Assembly: GCA_963764565.1 (NCBI GenBank)
Contig: CAVXTD010000011.1
Location: forward strand, 124,001 to 188,000
Source: DATBLE01 sp963764565
Lineage (GTDB): Bacteria > Actinomycetota > Thermoleophilia > Gaiellales > Gaiellaceae
Length of the DNA: 64,000 bases
Direction of reading: 5' to 3'
Shown here: positions 34,409 to 43,052 of the stretch, one piece after another
How the letters are laid out: each line of letters starts with the position of its first letter
Numbering within the stretch: the first letter of the stretch is position 1
Position numbers and translations under genes: made by a program
Notes under the pieces: model-generated
The model's database searches: none
What the model was told of the DNA's origin: nothing
The model's input: only the letters and a program-made list of their open reading frames with translations

Positions 34409-35410
34409 TTAGCCCGCCGGGGTTTCCCCTTGGCCCGCCCGTAAGCGGCCGACGCCTCCCCAGCTGGAGCGGAGGCGGGCAAGCAGCTCGGGCGCCTGGT
34501 AGAGCACGAGCGCGAGCAGGATCAGCACGCCGATCGTCATCTCGGCGTACTCCGTCGGCGCCTGGAACAAGGGCAGGACATTGTCGATCAGGCTGAGGAA
34601 GAGGGCGGCCAGCAATGTCCCGACGAAGGATCCCTTACCGCCCGCGAGGCTGGCTCCGCCGAGAACGGCCGCGGCGATGCTCTCGAGAGCCTGGTTGCCG
34701 ATGATCGGCGAGCCGATCTGAACCTGGGCCGCCAGGTAGAAGCCGGCGATCGAGGCCATCATCGAGCAGGCGACGAAGGCGAGGATCACCGTGCGGCTGG
34801 TCCCCATCCCGATTCGGCGCGAAGCCGTTTCGTCCAGCCCCACTGCTCGGAACGCCAGGCCCGAGCGCGTACGGTAGAGCCAGACGTCGGCGAGCACGGC
34901 GAGGACGACGACCCCGATGAAGGCGAGCGGCACGAAGCCGACACTCGTCGTCAGGCTGTCGATGACGTCGCTCGAGATCGTTCCCTCGGGATGGTCGCGC
35001 AGCAGCAGCGCCGCACCCTCGAGGATGCTGAACGTGGCGAGGGTGGCGATGATCGAGGGGAGACGGAAGACGCGGATGAGGATCGCGTTGCAGATCCCGA
35101 CCACGAGCCCGACGCCGACCATCAGGAAAGCGCCCGGGATCAGCCCCAGGGTCGACGTCGTCGGCGTCATCGTGTACGAGGCGACGACGACGGACAGCGT
35201 CATCAGCGCGCCGACGGAGACGTCGAAGCCGCCGACGAGCAGCGCGCTCGTCTGCCCCAGTGAGACGAGGGCGAGCGGCATCGTCATCAGGAGGAGGTTC
35301 CGGAGGTTGTAGCTGCCGAGGAACGCCTCCTGGCGCAGGGCCGTGTACCCGCCGAGCGCGACGATCAGCGTCGTCAGCAACACGAACGGCATCCACGCGC
35401 GCACCCTCAT
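34409..35410 (-). CDS. RbsC-like ABC importer permease
   Basis: This is a 333-residue permease with eight to ten hydrophobic helices of the BPD_transp_2 family. Hallmarks are LVGGFDVSVGALMTLS, the coupling segment YRTRSGLAFRAVGLDETASRRIG, and VLGGASLAGGKGSFVGTLL. It is intact. Its ATG overlaps the ATPase stop. It forms a transporter with the ATPase at 35407, the binding protein at 37125 and a second permease at 38438, all on the minus strand in the order permease-SBP-ATPase-permease. The binding protein gives no obvious sugar signature, and the transporter sits inside a catabolic island. Confidence 0.88.
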   Translation of the reverse strand: MRVRAWMPFVLLTTLIVALGGYTALRQEAFLGSYNLRNLLLMTMPLALVSLGQTSALLVGGFDVSVGALMTLSVVVASYTMTPTTSTLGLIPGAFLMVGVGLVVGICNAILIRVFRLPSIIATLATFSILEGAALLLRDHPEGTISSDVIDSLTTSVGFVPLAFIGVVVLAVLADVWLYRTRSGLAFRAVGLDETASRRIGMGTSRTVILAFVACSMMASIAGFYLAAQVQIGSPIIGNQALESIAAAVLGGASLAGGKGSFVGTLLAALFLSLIDNVLPLFQAPTEYAEMTIGVLILLALVLYQAPELLARLRSSWGGVGRLRAGQGETPAG

Positions 35411-36936
35411 TGCTTCAGCGCCTCTCCCTCACCGGCGCGCCCTGCCGCGCCGGTACCGAAGCCGACGATCGCTTCGACGATCCGGCGTTCACTGAGTTCC
35501 TCGCGCGGGATCTCGGCGACGATCTTCCCGCGCGACATCACGACGACGCGATCGCAAATCCCGGCGAGCTCGAGCGGATCGCTCGACTTGAGGATAACGG
35601 CAACGCCCTCGTCTGCCTTCGCGCGGAGCGCCTCGTAGATGTCGAACCGCGCGGCGACGTCGACGCCCTGCGTCGGTTCTTCCGCCAGGATGACCTTGAC
35701 CTCGCCGCGGAGGAACGGGCGCGTCAGCGAGACCTTTTGCTGGTTTCCGCCGGAAAGGGACTGCACCGGCTGCTCGATGGACGCCATCCGGATGCCGAGC
35801 CGGCGCACGAGATCGGCGATTGTCCGCCGCTCGCGCCAGCGGTCGATGAAGCCGAAGCGTCCCAGCTGTCTCAGTACCTGAATCGTCGTGTTGGCGCGCA
35901 CGCTCAGAACGGGGAAGAGTGACTCCCCCGCTCGATCGCCGCTGAGCAGCACCACGCCGGCACGCAGTGGCCCGATTGGCGACTGCGAGTCGAGTTGGTC
36001 ACCGTCGCAGATCGTGCTGCCGGTCGTGCGCTCGGCACCGGCCAGTCCGCGCAAGAACGGCACTTGCCCATTGCCCTCGGCACCGGCGATTCCGACGATC
36101 TCGCCCTTCGCGACCTCCAGGTCGATCGGGCCGAATCGCTCACCACGCAAGCCCGACACGGCCAGGAGCACCTCTCGGTCGGCCCCGGCGCCCTGGCGCT
36201 CCGGAAACGCAAGCTGGAGCGGCCGGCCGATCATCAGAGCGACGAGGCTCTCCTCCGACATGTCCGAGGCCTCGAACGTGCCCTGGGAGACACCGTCACG
36301 CAGGACGGTGACGCGGTCGGCGATGCCGAGCACTTCCGGCAGTCGATGGCTGACATAGACGACGCCGACCCCGGCGCGGCTCTGCTCGAACACGAGCGCA
36401 TGGAGGCGCTCCACCTCCTCGGGCCCGAGTGCCGTCGTCGGCTCGTCGAGGAGCAAGACCTTCGGCCGGGCGAGCAGTGCCTTGACGACTTCGAGCAGCT
36501 GCCGCTGCGCGAGCGACAGCGAGCCCGCGGGAACCGTCACCGGGACGTCGAGCTCGTACTCACGGAGCGTCACCGCCGCCCAGGCCTCCATGGATCCGTG
36601 CGTCGGCTGCACGTCCTTGGGCGCGGCGAGATAGAGGTTCTCCGCCACCGAGAGGCCGAGGACATGCGAGTAGGTCTGATACGCCATGCCGAGACCGAGC
36701 CTCCGGGCCGCGGCGGGAGATCCGCGCCGCCGCAGGCTGCCTGCGATCTCGACGGTCCCCTCGTCCGGATGGACGAAGCCGCTCGCGATCCCCAGCAATG
36801 TCGATTTCCCGGACCCGTTCTCCCCGACGAGCGCGTGAATCTCGCCCGTGTGGCAGTCGACGCTGACGTCCCGGAGCGCCTGTACCGGTCCGAACGCTTT
36901 CGAGACGCTGCGCAGGGACAGCACGGAGGAGCTCAT
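35407..36936 (-). CDS. RbsA-like ABC importer ATPase with two ABC domains
   Basis: This is a 509-residue twin ATPase. Domain 1 has Walker A GENGSGKST, signature LSLAQRQLLEVV and Walker B VLLLDEPTTALG. Domain 2 has AGAEGNGQVPFL, LSGGNQQKVSLTRP and VILAEEPTQGVDV. The ATG at 36936 is preceded by AGGAGG. It is intact. It energises the importer formed with the two permeases and the binding protein. A hairpin-rich repeat element separates it from the binding-protein gene upstream, which could set different expression levels for the two. Confidence 0.9.
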   Translation of the reverse strand: MSSSVLSLRSVSKAFGPVQALRDVSVDCHTGEIHALVGENGSGKSTLLGIASGFVHPDEGTVEIAGSLRRRGSPAAARRLGLGMAYQTYSHVLGLSVAENLYLAAPKDVQPTHGSMEAWAAVTLREYELDVPVTVPAGSLSLAQRQLLEVVKALLARPKVLLLDEPTTALGPEEVERLHALVFEQSRAGVGVVYVSHRLPEVLGIADRVTVLRDGVSQGTFEASDMSEESLVALMIGRPLQLAFPERQGAGADREVLLAVSGLRGERFGPIDLEVAKGEIVGIAGAEGNGQVPFLRGLAGAERTTGSTICDGDQLDSQSPIGPLRAGVVLLSGDRAGESLFPVLSVRANTTIQVLRQLGRFGFIDRWRERRTIADLVRRLGIRMASIEQPVQSLSGGNQQKVSLTRPFLRGEVKVILAEEPTQGVDVAARFDIYEALRAKADEGVAVILKSSDPLELAGICDRVVVMSRGKIVAEIPREELSERRIVEAIVGFGTGAAGRAGEGEALKQ

Positions 36937-36957
36937 CGAGAGGCCTCCTGGCTTCCG

Positions 36958-37128
36958 GAGTGGTTTCCGTCGCCGCGACCGACCTGGCGGGCGCGGCACC
37001 CCACCGCGTGCCGGGAACGGTGGTCGTGAACGCCGCCGGCGAAGCCGGCGGCGGAACTCGGAAGGGGGCTCGCGGGGGAAACCAGCTGTTTCCCCCGCGA
37101 GAGCGAGCCGCAGGCGAGCGTCACCTAC
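36958..37128 (-). repeat. Intergenic repeat element copy B, with two hairpins
   Basis: Read on the minus strand, this element begins at the stop codon of the binding-protein gene and leads into the ATPase gene. It has a perfect 14-bp stem at 37069-37101 (CTCGCGGGGGAAAC, loop of 5). A 10-bp stem at 37031-37053 (CGCCGCCGGC, loop GAA) is the variable middle. The end of the element, 36963-36997, matches copy A over 27 consecutive bases, then diverges slightly. Placement between SBP and ATPase genes fits a role in differential mRNA stability, as REP-like hairpins do after MalE. Confidence 0.7.
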
Positions 37129-38417
37129 GGGTACATCTGGTGCAGCAGGCTCACCGGGATCAGTGACGTCCCGGAGGCATCCTGCGGATAGCCCTTGGTG
37201 CACGAATCGCGCTTGTCCTGATCCTGCAACTGGATCGGGAACACGATCGTGGCCGGGATCTTGGCGCCCCCGAGCTTCATCATCGCGGCCGTGAAGGCGA
37301 CCCGGATCTGCGAGTTGCCCGAGGTGTAGTAGTACATCTTGAGCCCCGGGTTGGCCTTCTTGAGTGCGTTGTACTGGCAACCCATCCGGACGTCGTCCGT
37401 CCTGAGTGTCAGCACGGGGTCAAACGACTTACCCGCGGCCTTGTACGCCGCCAAGGCGCCCAGTGCCATGCCGCCGCCGTACTCGTAGCTCCAGCCCTTG
37501 ATGTCGGAATGCGCGGCGAGGATTCCGGCGACGACCGACTGGACCTTCGACGGATCCCAGTTCGTCGGCTCTTTGGCGACAACGTTGATGTTCGAGTTGA
37601 GCGCCGGCTGCTCGCACTTCTGCCAGCCGAGCGACAGTGGGTTGCCCGGGAAGCCGCCGAGGAAGGCGATGTCGCCGGAGCCGACCTGCTTGTTCATCAC
37701 CGCCGCGAACGCCTTGCCGAGGTTGCACGTGTTCTCGCCGACGACTGTCAGGTAGTTCTTGCCCGGGCCGGTCACGTACCCCCAGGCATACGTCGCAACG
37801 GGGATGCCGGCGTCGGTTGCCTCCTTCATCACCGGCAGCATCGCGTCACCGAAGTCCGGATAGCTGACGATGAGGCTGACCTTCTGTGCGATCGCCGCCT
37901 TGAAATCGGCGATCCCCTGATTCAGGTCGGAGTGCGCACTCTTGTAGATGATCTTGCCGACCTGCGGGTACGTCAGCGCCTGAAGGATGAACTCCATGTG
38001 CGACATCTGGCGATAGACGTTCTCGCCGAACTGCTCGATGTAGGCGACGGTGAGCTTGCCTCCCGTCCCGGTGTTGCACACGTTGTTCTTCCAGCACTTG
38101 AGCGCCAGGGCGTAGTTGACCTTCTTGTCGGCCCGGCCGAGGCCGGCCAGCGCAATGTTGCGCGCCGTCTTGTTCGCCGGGAGGAGCTTGGCGTCGAACA
38201 GCGTCTTCGTGAGGGTGGCCGTTCTGGCCTTGTACACCTCGCCGAACCCGCTTCCGCTGCCTACCATCGGCGGCGACGCGACCGAAGCCCGCCTCGAGTC
38301 GATACTGCCGCTACCGCTCGAAACGAGCGCGAGCGCCGCAGCGAGCAGCACGAGCACCAGCACCACCGCGGCGATCGGGCCCCGCCGTCTCACTGCGGAC
38401 TTTTTCCGTACGTGCAT
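37125..38417 (-). CDS. Substrate-binding protein of an RbsB-type ABC importer
   Basis: This is a 430-residue extracytosolic protein. The N-terminus has a basic stretch (MHVRKKSAVRRRG) and one hydrophobic helix (PIAAVVLVLVLLAAALAL), a signal peptide or membrane anchor without a lipobox. The periplasmic-binding fold follows: GKLTVAYIEQFGENVYRQM, IADFKAAIAQKVSLIVSYPD, AGIPVATYAW and SGDIAFLGGFPGNPL. Cysteines in KCWKNNVC and elsewhere may form disulfides. The ATG has AAAGGAGGG. The ligand is unknown; it is longer than typical RbsB. It is the second gene of the minus-strand importer operon, after the permease at 38438. Confidence 0.85.
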   Translation of the reverse strand: MHVRKKSAVRRRGPIAAVVLVLVLLAAALALVSSGSGSIDSRRASVASPPMVGSGSGFGEVYKARTATLTKTLFDAKLLPANKTARNIALAGLGRADKKVNYALALKCWKNNVCNTGTGGKLTVAYIEQFGENVYRQMSHMEFILQALTYPQVGKIIYKSAHSDLNQGIADFKAAIAQKVSLIVSYPDFGDAMLPVMKEATDAGIPVATYAWGYVTGPGKNYLTVVGENTCNLGKAFAAVMNKQVGSGDIAFLGGFPGNPLSLGWQKCEQPALNSNINVVAKEPTNWDPSKVQSVVAGILAAHSDIKGWSYEYGGGMALGALAAYKAAGKSFDPVLTLRTDDVRMGCQYNALKKANPGLKMYYYTSGNSQIRVAFTAAMMKLGGAKIPATIVFPIQLQDQDKRDSCTKGYPQDASGTSLIPVSLLHQMYP

Positions 38418-38437
38418 CGTCCCTCCTTTCGCGAGCC

Positions 38438-39472
38438 TCAGCTCGTGTTTACGTCCACGCCAGAACTGTTGCCTGCCCCGCCCTCGATCGGCCTCAGGAC
38501 GCGGCCGAGGAGCGAGCCGATCCGGTCGCCGGAGATCAACAGACCGACGATGATCGCGGCGCCGAAAACGATGTACTGCATCCCCGGCCTCAGACCCAGG
38601 ATCAGCAGCATCTGCGTCAAGAACGTGAGTGCGAGCGCCGCCACCCACGTCGACGTCGCGCTCGCCAGCCCGCCGGAGAGCGACGCGCCGGCGATGACCA
38701 CTGCCGCGATCGGCGCCAGCAGGTAGGCCGCGCCGAAGCCGGGATCGACGTTGATGCGGATGCCGGCGAGCAGGACCGCTGCGACTCCGTAGAGGATGCC
38801 TGCCGACGTGTACGCGAAGACGACATGCGTCCGGACGCGCAGGCCGGCCATCCAAGCGGCTCGGGGGTTCGCACCGACCGCCTGAAAGCGTCGGCCAAAC
38901 CCGGTGTAGCGAAGCAGGAGCGCGACGGCGAGGGTCAGCGCGGCGCCCGTCCAGAACACGGAGCTGACGCCGAGAGGCTTCTGACCCGCCCACGACGAGA
39001 GCGCATCCGGCACCGCCGTCGAGTTCGTGACCTCACGCGCGTACCTCAGATTCCATGCCAACACGATCTGCCCCACTGCGAGCGTGACGATCAGCGGGTT
39101 CAGCCTGACGATCCCGGCGAGGATGCCGTTGACGAGCCCCACTCCCGCTCCGAGGCCGATGCAGGCGAGGATTCCGAACACCAGTCGGTCGTTGTGCCCC
39201 ACGCTGACGCCGACGATCAAGTTCCCGCCGAAGGAGATCACGGCCGGAGTCGAGAGGTCGATGCCGCCCTGCATGATCACGAGCATCTGGCCGATCGCCG
39301 CGACGGCGAGAATCGTCATGTAGGGGAGGATGAAGGCCCATGACGTGTGCTGAAGCGCGTTGGGCGCGATGATCGCCGCGACGATCGCGAGCACGGCCGC
39401 CGCAAGCCACACAGGCAGGAAGCGGGCCGCCACGACGGCGCTCGCGACGAACGTCCTACCGGGGGCAGTCAC
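38438..39472 (-). CDS. RbsC-like ABC importer permease (first gene of operon)
   Basis: This is a permease of about 344 residues of the sugar/BMP-type BPD_transp_2 family. Hallmarks are MQGGIDLSTPAVISFGGNLI, YTGFGRRFQAVGANPRAAWMAG, VVIAGASLSGGLAS and a C-terminal helix PGMQYIVFGAAIIVGLLI. The GTG at 39472 has AAAGGA six bases upstream and is preferred over longer in-frame extensions. It is divergent from the amidohydrolase at 39692 across a 219-base intergenic region, so both may share regulatory DNA. It pairs with the permease at 34409. Confidence 0.85.
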   Translation of the reverse strand: MTAPGRTFVASAVVAARFLPVWLAAAVLAIVAAIIAPNALQHTSWAFILPYMTILAVAAIGQMLVIMQGGIDLSTPAVISFGGNLIVGVSVGHNDRLVFGILACIGLGAGVGLVNGILAGIVRLNPLIVTLAVGQIVLAWNLRYAREVTNSTAVPDALSSWAGQKPLGVSSVFWTGAALTLAVALLLRYTGFGRRFQAVGANPRAAWMAGLRVRTHVVFAYTSAGILYGVAAVLLAGIRINVDPGFGAAYLLAPIAAVVIAGASLSGGLASATSTWVAALALTFLTQMLLILGLRPGMQYIVFGAAIIVGLLISGDRIGSLLGRVLRPIEGGAGNSSGVDVNTS

Positions 39473-39653
39473 GGCCGTCCTTTGCGGGCGGGGCGAGGGT
39501 GAAGGGCTAGCCGCAACCAGGTTGTCATTCTGAGCACGTGCGGCGAGGAGTGTCAACTGTGGTCGAACGCAGGCGTGCACCGCTGCTGAAGAGATCGGGC
39601 ACGCACGCCTCGGTCGAGTGCGGTCAGAACGTCCGATCACCGGGTTGCCGGCT

Positions 39654-39683
39654 TTGACGCCTCGGCGCGGGGGCGTTTATGCT
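39654..39683 (+). promoter_or_regulatory. Candidate sigma-70-type promoter, probably giving a leaderless mRNA
   Basis: TTGACG (39654-39659) and TATGCT (39678-39683) are separated by 18 bases. Transcription would start about 7-9 bases further on, at or next to the ATG at 39692. No ribosome-binding site lies before that ATG, consistent with a leaderless message, common in actinobacteria. Confidence 0.5.
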
Positions 39684-39691
39684 CGCTGTAC

Positions 39692-41087
39692 ATGCGGCAG
39701 CCCGAGACAGCGTCGGCTTCGACGCTCGCAGCGGCTCTTGATCCGCAACGGCTTCGTCGTCTCGATGGATCCCGAGGTCGGCGACATCCCGAACGGCGAT
39801 GTTCTTGTCGAGGACGGCGCGATCGTCGAAGTCGGACGGGGCCTCGAAGTGTCCGAGGCGGAGGAGATCGACGCGACGGGAATGATCGTCATGCCGGGCT
39901 TCGTCGACACACACCGGCACACCTGGCAGACGCCGGTGCGCGGTGTTCTCCCGTGCTGCACGCTCGATACGTACTTCGAGGTGATGCTCGGCAGCGTCGG
40001 CGGCCACTACCGCCCCGAGGATGTCCACGTCGGCGACTACGCCGGTGCGCTGGAGGCTCTCAACGGCGGCGTGACGACGTTGCTCGACTGGTCGCACATC
40101 AACAACACGCCCGATCACTCCGATGCTGCGATCCAGGGCCTGAAGGACGCCGGCATCCGGGCGATCTATGCGCACGGGGTGCCGACGGGCGGCGAATGGT
40201 GGTCGTTCAGCGAGCTGAACCACCCGGAGGACGTCCGGCGCATCCGGGAGACGTACTTCTCCTCCGACGATCAGCTGCTGACGCTTGCGCTCGCGGCTCG
40301 CGCGCCCGGTAACTCGAACTTCGAGGTCGCGAGGCACGACTGGGAGCTCGCGCGCGACCTCGGCATCCGCATCAGCGTGCACGTGGGCATGCGGCTGACG
40401 ACGGTCCACGTGCACCACGTCAAGAACCTGGACGACCTCGGCCTGCTTGGCCCCGACACGACGTACATCCACTGCACCGACTCCACGGACGAGGAGCTCG
40501 ACCTGATCGCGTCGACCGGCGGGACCGCCTCGATCGCGCCGTACGTCGAGATGCTCATGGGTCACGGCAACCCGCCGACGGGCAGGCTGATGGATCGCGG
40601 CGTGCGGCCGTCACTGAGCGTCGACGTCGTCTCCAGCGTTCCCGGCGAGATGTTCACGCAGATGCGCACCGCCCTCGTCCACGAACGGATCGGCGCCTTC
40701 ACCGACACGCCGGACGAGGCGTTTGCGCCGAAACTGACACATAGGGACGTGCTCGAGTTCGCGACGATCGAAGGTGCACGCGCATGCGCGCTCGACGACA
40801 AGGTCGGCTCGCTCGCGCCGGGCAAGCAGGCGGACATCGTTCTCCTGAAGGTCAACGCCATCAACACGGCTCCGATGGTCGATCCCGTCGGAACGATCGT
40901 CGTGTTCGCCGACACGTCGAACGTCGACTCCGTGTTCGTCGCCGGTCGCGCCGTGAAGCGGAACGGACAGCTCGTCGACGTGGACATCGACGGCGTCATC
41001 CGCAGGCTCGAGGAGTCCAGGAATCACATCCTGTCGCAAGGCGGACTGCTGCCGGAGTGGGCAGCCGAACCGATGGCAGCCGTCTAA
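39692..41087 (+). CDS. AtzA/TrzN/guanine-deaminase-type amidohydrolase (frameshift near start)
   Basis: This is a metal-dependent amidohydrolase of about 465 residues. It begins MRQPETASAS and, after one CG restored near 39725, continues LLIRNGFVVSMDPEVGD. The barrel has the HxH motif in VDTHRHTWQTPVRG, His in ISVHVGMR, His in YIHCTDSTDEE and the metal Asp in LSVDVVSSVPG. The small beta domain closes with GSLAPGKQADIVLLKV. This subgroup deaminates or dechlorinates triazines, purines and pyrimidines. It heads a plus-strand unit with an SDR and dehydrogenase E2/E1 beta genes, and is divergent from the importer. An N-heterocyclic or amidine substrate imported by that system is plausible (inference). 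Confidence 0.85.
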
Positions 41088-41163
41088 AGTCGCTATCCGT
41101 GGGTTCGGTCCGCGCGTGTGGTGCGGACGGGGCCTCTCGGCTCTGAGCGAAAGGAGAGAGCGA

Positions 41164-41865
41164 ATGGCCACAGGGAACGTCGTGATCGTCGGCGGCACGC
41201 AAGGACTCGGCCGCGAGCTCGCGCAGTCGTATGCCGACAGCGGTCGTGACGTGGTCGTCACCGGGAGGGACCGGGCCCGTGCGGATGGAGCCGCGAACGA
41301 GATCGGCGGCCGCACCCGCGGCATCGGATTCGACCTCGCCGAGCCCCAGGCGATCGCGGACCACCTTGCGGACATCGGCGAGGTCGACTACCTCGTGCTC
41401 GCCGCGATCGAGCGTGACGTGAACAGCGTGCGCGACTACGACATCGCCGGCGCGTTGCGGCTGGTCACGCTCAAGCTCGTCGGCTACACCGAGGTGATCC
41501 ACGCGCTGACCCCCCGCCTTCGCGATCACTCCGCAATCCTCATCTTCGGAGGCCTTGCGCGTGACCGCCCCTATCCCGGCTCGACGACCGTCACGACCGT
41601 CAACGGCGGAGTGACGAGCCTCGTGCGGACGCTTGCGATCGAGCTCGCACCCACGCGGGTGAACGCGCTGCATCCCGCGATCGTCGGAGACAGCCCGCAG
41701 TGGAAGGACATGCCTCCGGAGCGGCTGCAGGCACTCGTGCAGCGCACGCCGATCGGGCGCCTCGTGACGATGGCGGAAGTCGTGGGCGCATCGCGCTTTC
41801 TGCTCGAGAACGAGGCGATCAACGGCATCAACCTCGCCGTCGACGGCGGCTGGATGTGCATGTGA
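41164..41865 (+). CDS. SDR-fold protein lacking the catalytic Ser-Tyr-Lys
   Basis: This is a 233-residue Rossmann-fold protein. The cofactor motif is normal (VIVGGTQGLGRELAQ, residues 6-20), but the active-site segment reads FGGLARDRPYPGSTTVTTVN. Gly, Val and Asn stand where Ser, Tyr and Lys (YxxxK) are expected. The C-terminus is typical (VNALHPAIVGD, INLAVDGGWM). It may bind NAD(P) without classical reduction chemistry, or use other residues as enoyl reductases do. The ATG has AAAGGAGAGAG. It is translationally coupled to the E2 gene (GTGA overlap), which is unusual for an SDR. Confidence 0.8.
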   Translation: MATGNVVIVGGTQGLGRELAQSYADSGRDVVVTGRDRARADGAANEIGGRTRGIGFDLAEPQAIADHLADIGEVDYLVLAAIERDVNSVRDYDIAGALRLVTLKLVGYTEVIHALTPRLRDHSAILIFGGLARDRPYPGSTTVTTVNGGVTSLVRTLAIELAPTRVNALHPAIVGDSPQWKDMPPERLQALVQRTPIGRLVTMAEVVGASRFLLENEAINGINLAVDGGWMCM

Positions 41866-43052
41866 CCGGGAACGCCCTCCTGCTCGACATCGCTATGCCC
41901 CGCCTCTCCGACCAGATGGAAGAGGCGACCGTGTTGCAGTGGCTGAAAGGCCCCGGCGACACGGTGGCAAGGGGAGAGCCGCTCGTCGAGGTCGAGACCG
42001 ACAAGGCGACGATGGTGTACGAGGCCGAGTTCGACGGCGTTCTCGATGAGATCGTCGTCGGCGACGGGGGAACGGCCTCCCTCGGCCAGGTGATCGCTCG
42101 CGCCAGAGGCGAAGGCGCATCAGTGGGAGGCCGCCCGCCGAGCGCTCCGGCCGAGACGCCGGCTCCCGCTCCCGCGGTGCCTGCGCGCGGCCCGGCGTCG
42201 GGCTCGAACGGCAGCAAGAGCGGTCGCAGCCGCGCAACGCCGGTGGCGCGCAGGCTCGCGCGCGAGCTGGGTGTTCCGCTCGAGAGCGTGAGCGGAACCG
42301 GCCCAGGTGGCCGGATCGTCGGGGCCGACGTCCGCGGCGCGTCCGCGTCTGCGTCTCGTCCCGCCGGGGCGACCGAGGTGATGCTGACGGCGACGCAGCG
42401 AACGATCGCGCGGCGGATGGCCGAGTCCCGCGCGACGATCCCCGAGTTCACGCTCGAGGCCGAGATCGACATGGAGTCGGCGGCGACGCTGCGGGAAGAG
42501 CTCCGCGAGCTGGGGCGGGAGCCTCTGCCCTCGTTCAACGATCTGGTCGTCAAGGCCGTCGCCCTCGCACTCCGCAGGCATCCCGGGCTGAACGCCTCGT
42601 ACGGCGGTGACCGCGTCCTCCGACACGATCGCGTCAACATCGGTATCGCCGTCGCCACCGAGGACGCCCTCTACGTTCCCACGATCGTCGACGCGGACCG
42701 GCTCTCGGTGTTCGAGATCGCGGAGCTCTCGCGCAAGCTGATCCTCAAGATCGAGGGCGGAGAGATCGCGCTGGAGGAGCTCCGCGAGGGAACGTTCACC
42801 GTTTCCAACCTCGGGATGTTCGGCGTTCGCCGGTTCCAGGCGGTGATCAACCCCCCGCAGGCGGCGATCCTCGCAGTCGGTGAGGTCGCGCGGCGGCCGG
42901 CCGTTGGTGAAGGCGAGGAGATCGTCGCCAGGTTCGGGATGGACGTCGTCCTCTCGTGCGACCATCGCGTCGTCTACGGTGCCGACGCGGCGCGGTTCCT
43001 GCAAACGGTCAAGATGCTCCTCGAGCGGCCGGTTGCGCTCGTTGCCGGCTGA
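41862..43052 (+). CDS. Dihydrolipoamide acyltransferase E2 (acetoin/2-oxoacid dehydrogenase complex)
   Basis: This is a 396-residue E2 protein with three parts. The lipoyl domain has the lipoylated Lys in VEVETDKATMVYEAE (near residue 47). A Pro/Ala-rich linker leads to a peripheral-subunit-binding domain (TPVARRLARELGVPLESV, then GTGPGGRIVGADV). The catalytic domain has SFNDLVVKAVALAL, FTVSNLGMFGVRRFQAVIN and PPQAAILAVG. The active-site motif is DHRVVYGADAARFL; the usual DHRxxDG has Tyr instead of the second Asp. The GTG start overlaps the SDR stop, and the end overlaps the E1 beta start. The E1 alpha partner is at 31689. Confidence 0.88.
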   Translation: MTGNALLLDIAMPRLSDQMEEATVLQWLKGPGDTVARGEPLVEVETDKATMVYEAEFDGVLDEIVVGDGGTASLGQVIARARGEGASVGGRPPSAPAETPAPAPAVPARGPASGSNGSKSGRSRATPVARRLARELGVPLESVSGTGPGGRIVGADVRGASASASRPAGATEVMLTATQRTIARRMAESRATIPEFTLEAEIDMESAATLREELRELGREPLPSFNDLVVKAVALALRRHPGLNASYGGDRVLRHDRVNIGIAVATEDALYVPTIVDADRLSVFEIAELSRKLILKIEGGEIALEELREGTFTVSNLGMFGVRRFQAVINPPQAAILAVGEVARRPAVGEGEEIVARFGMDVVLSCDHRVVYGADAARFLQTVKMLLERPVALVAG

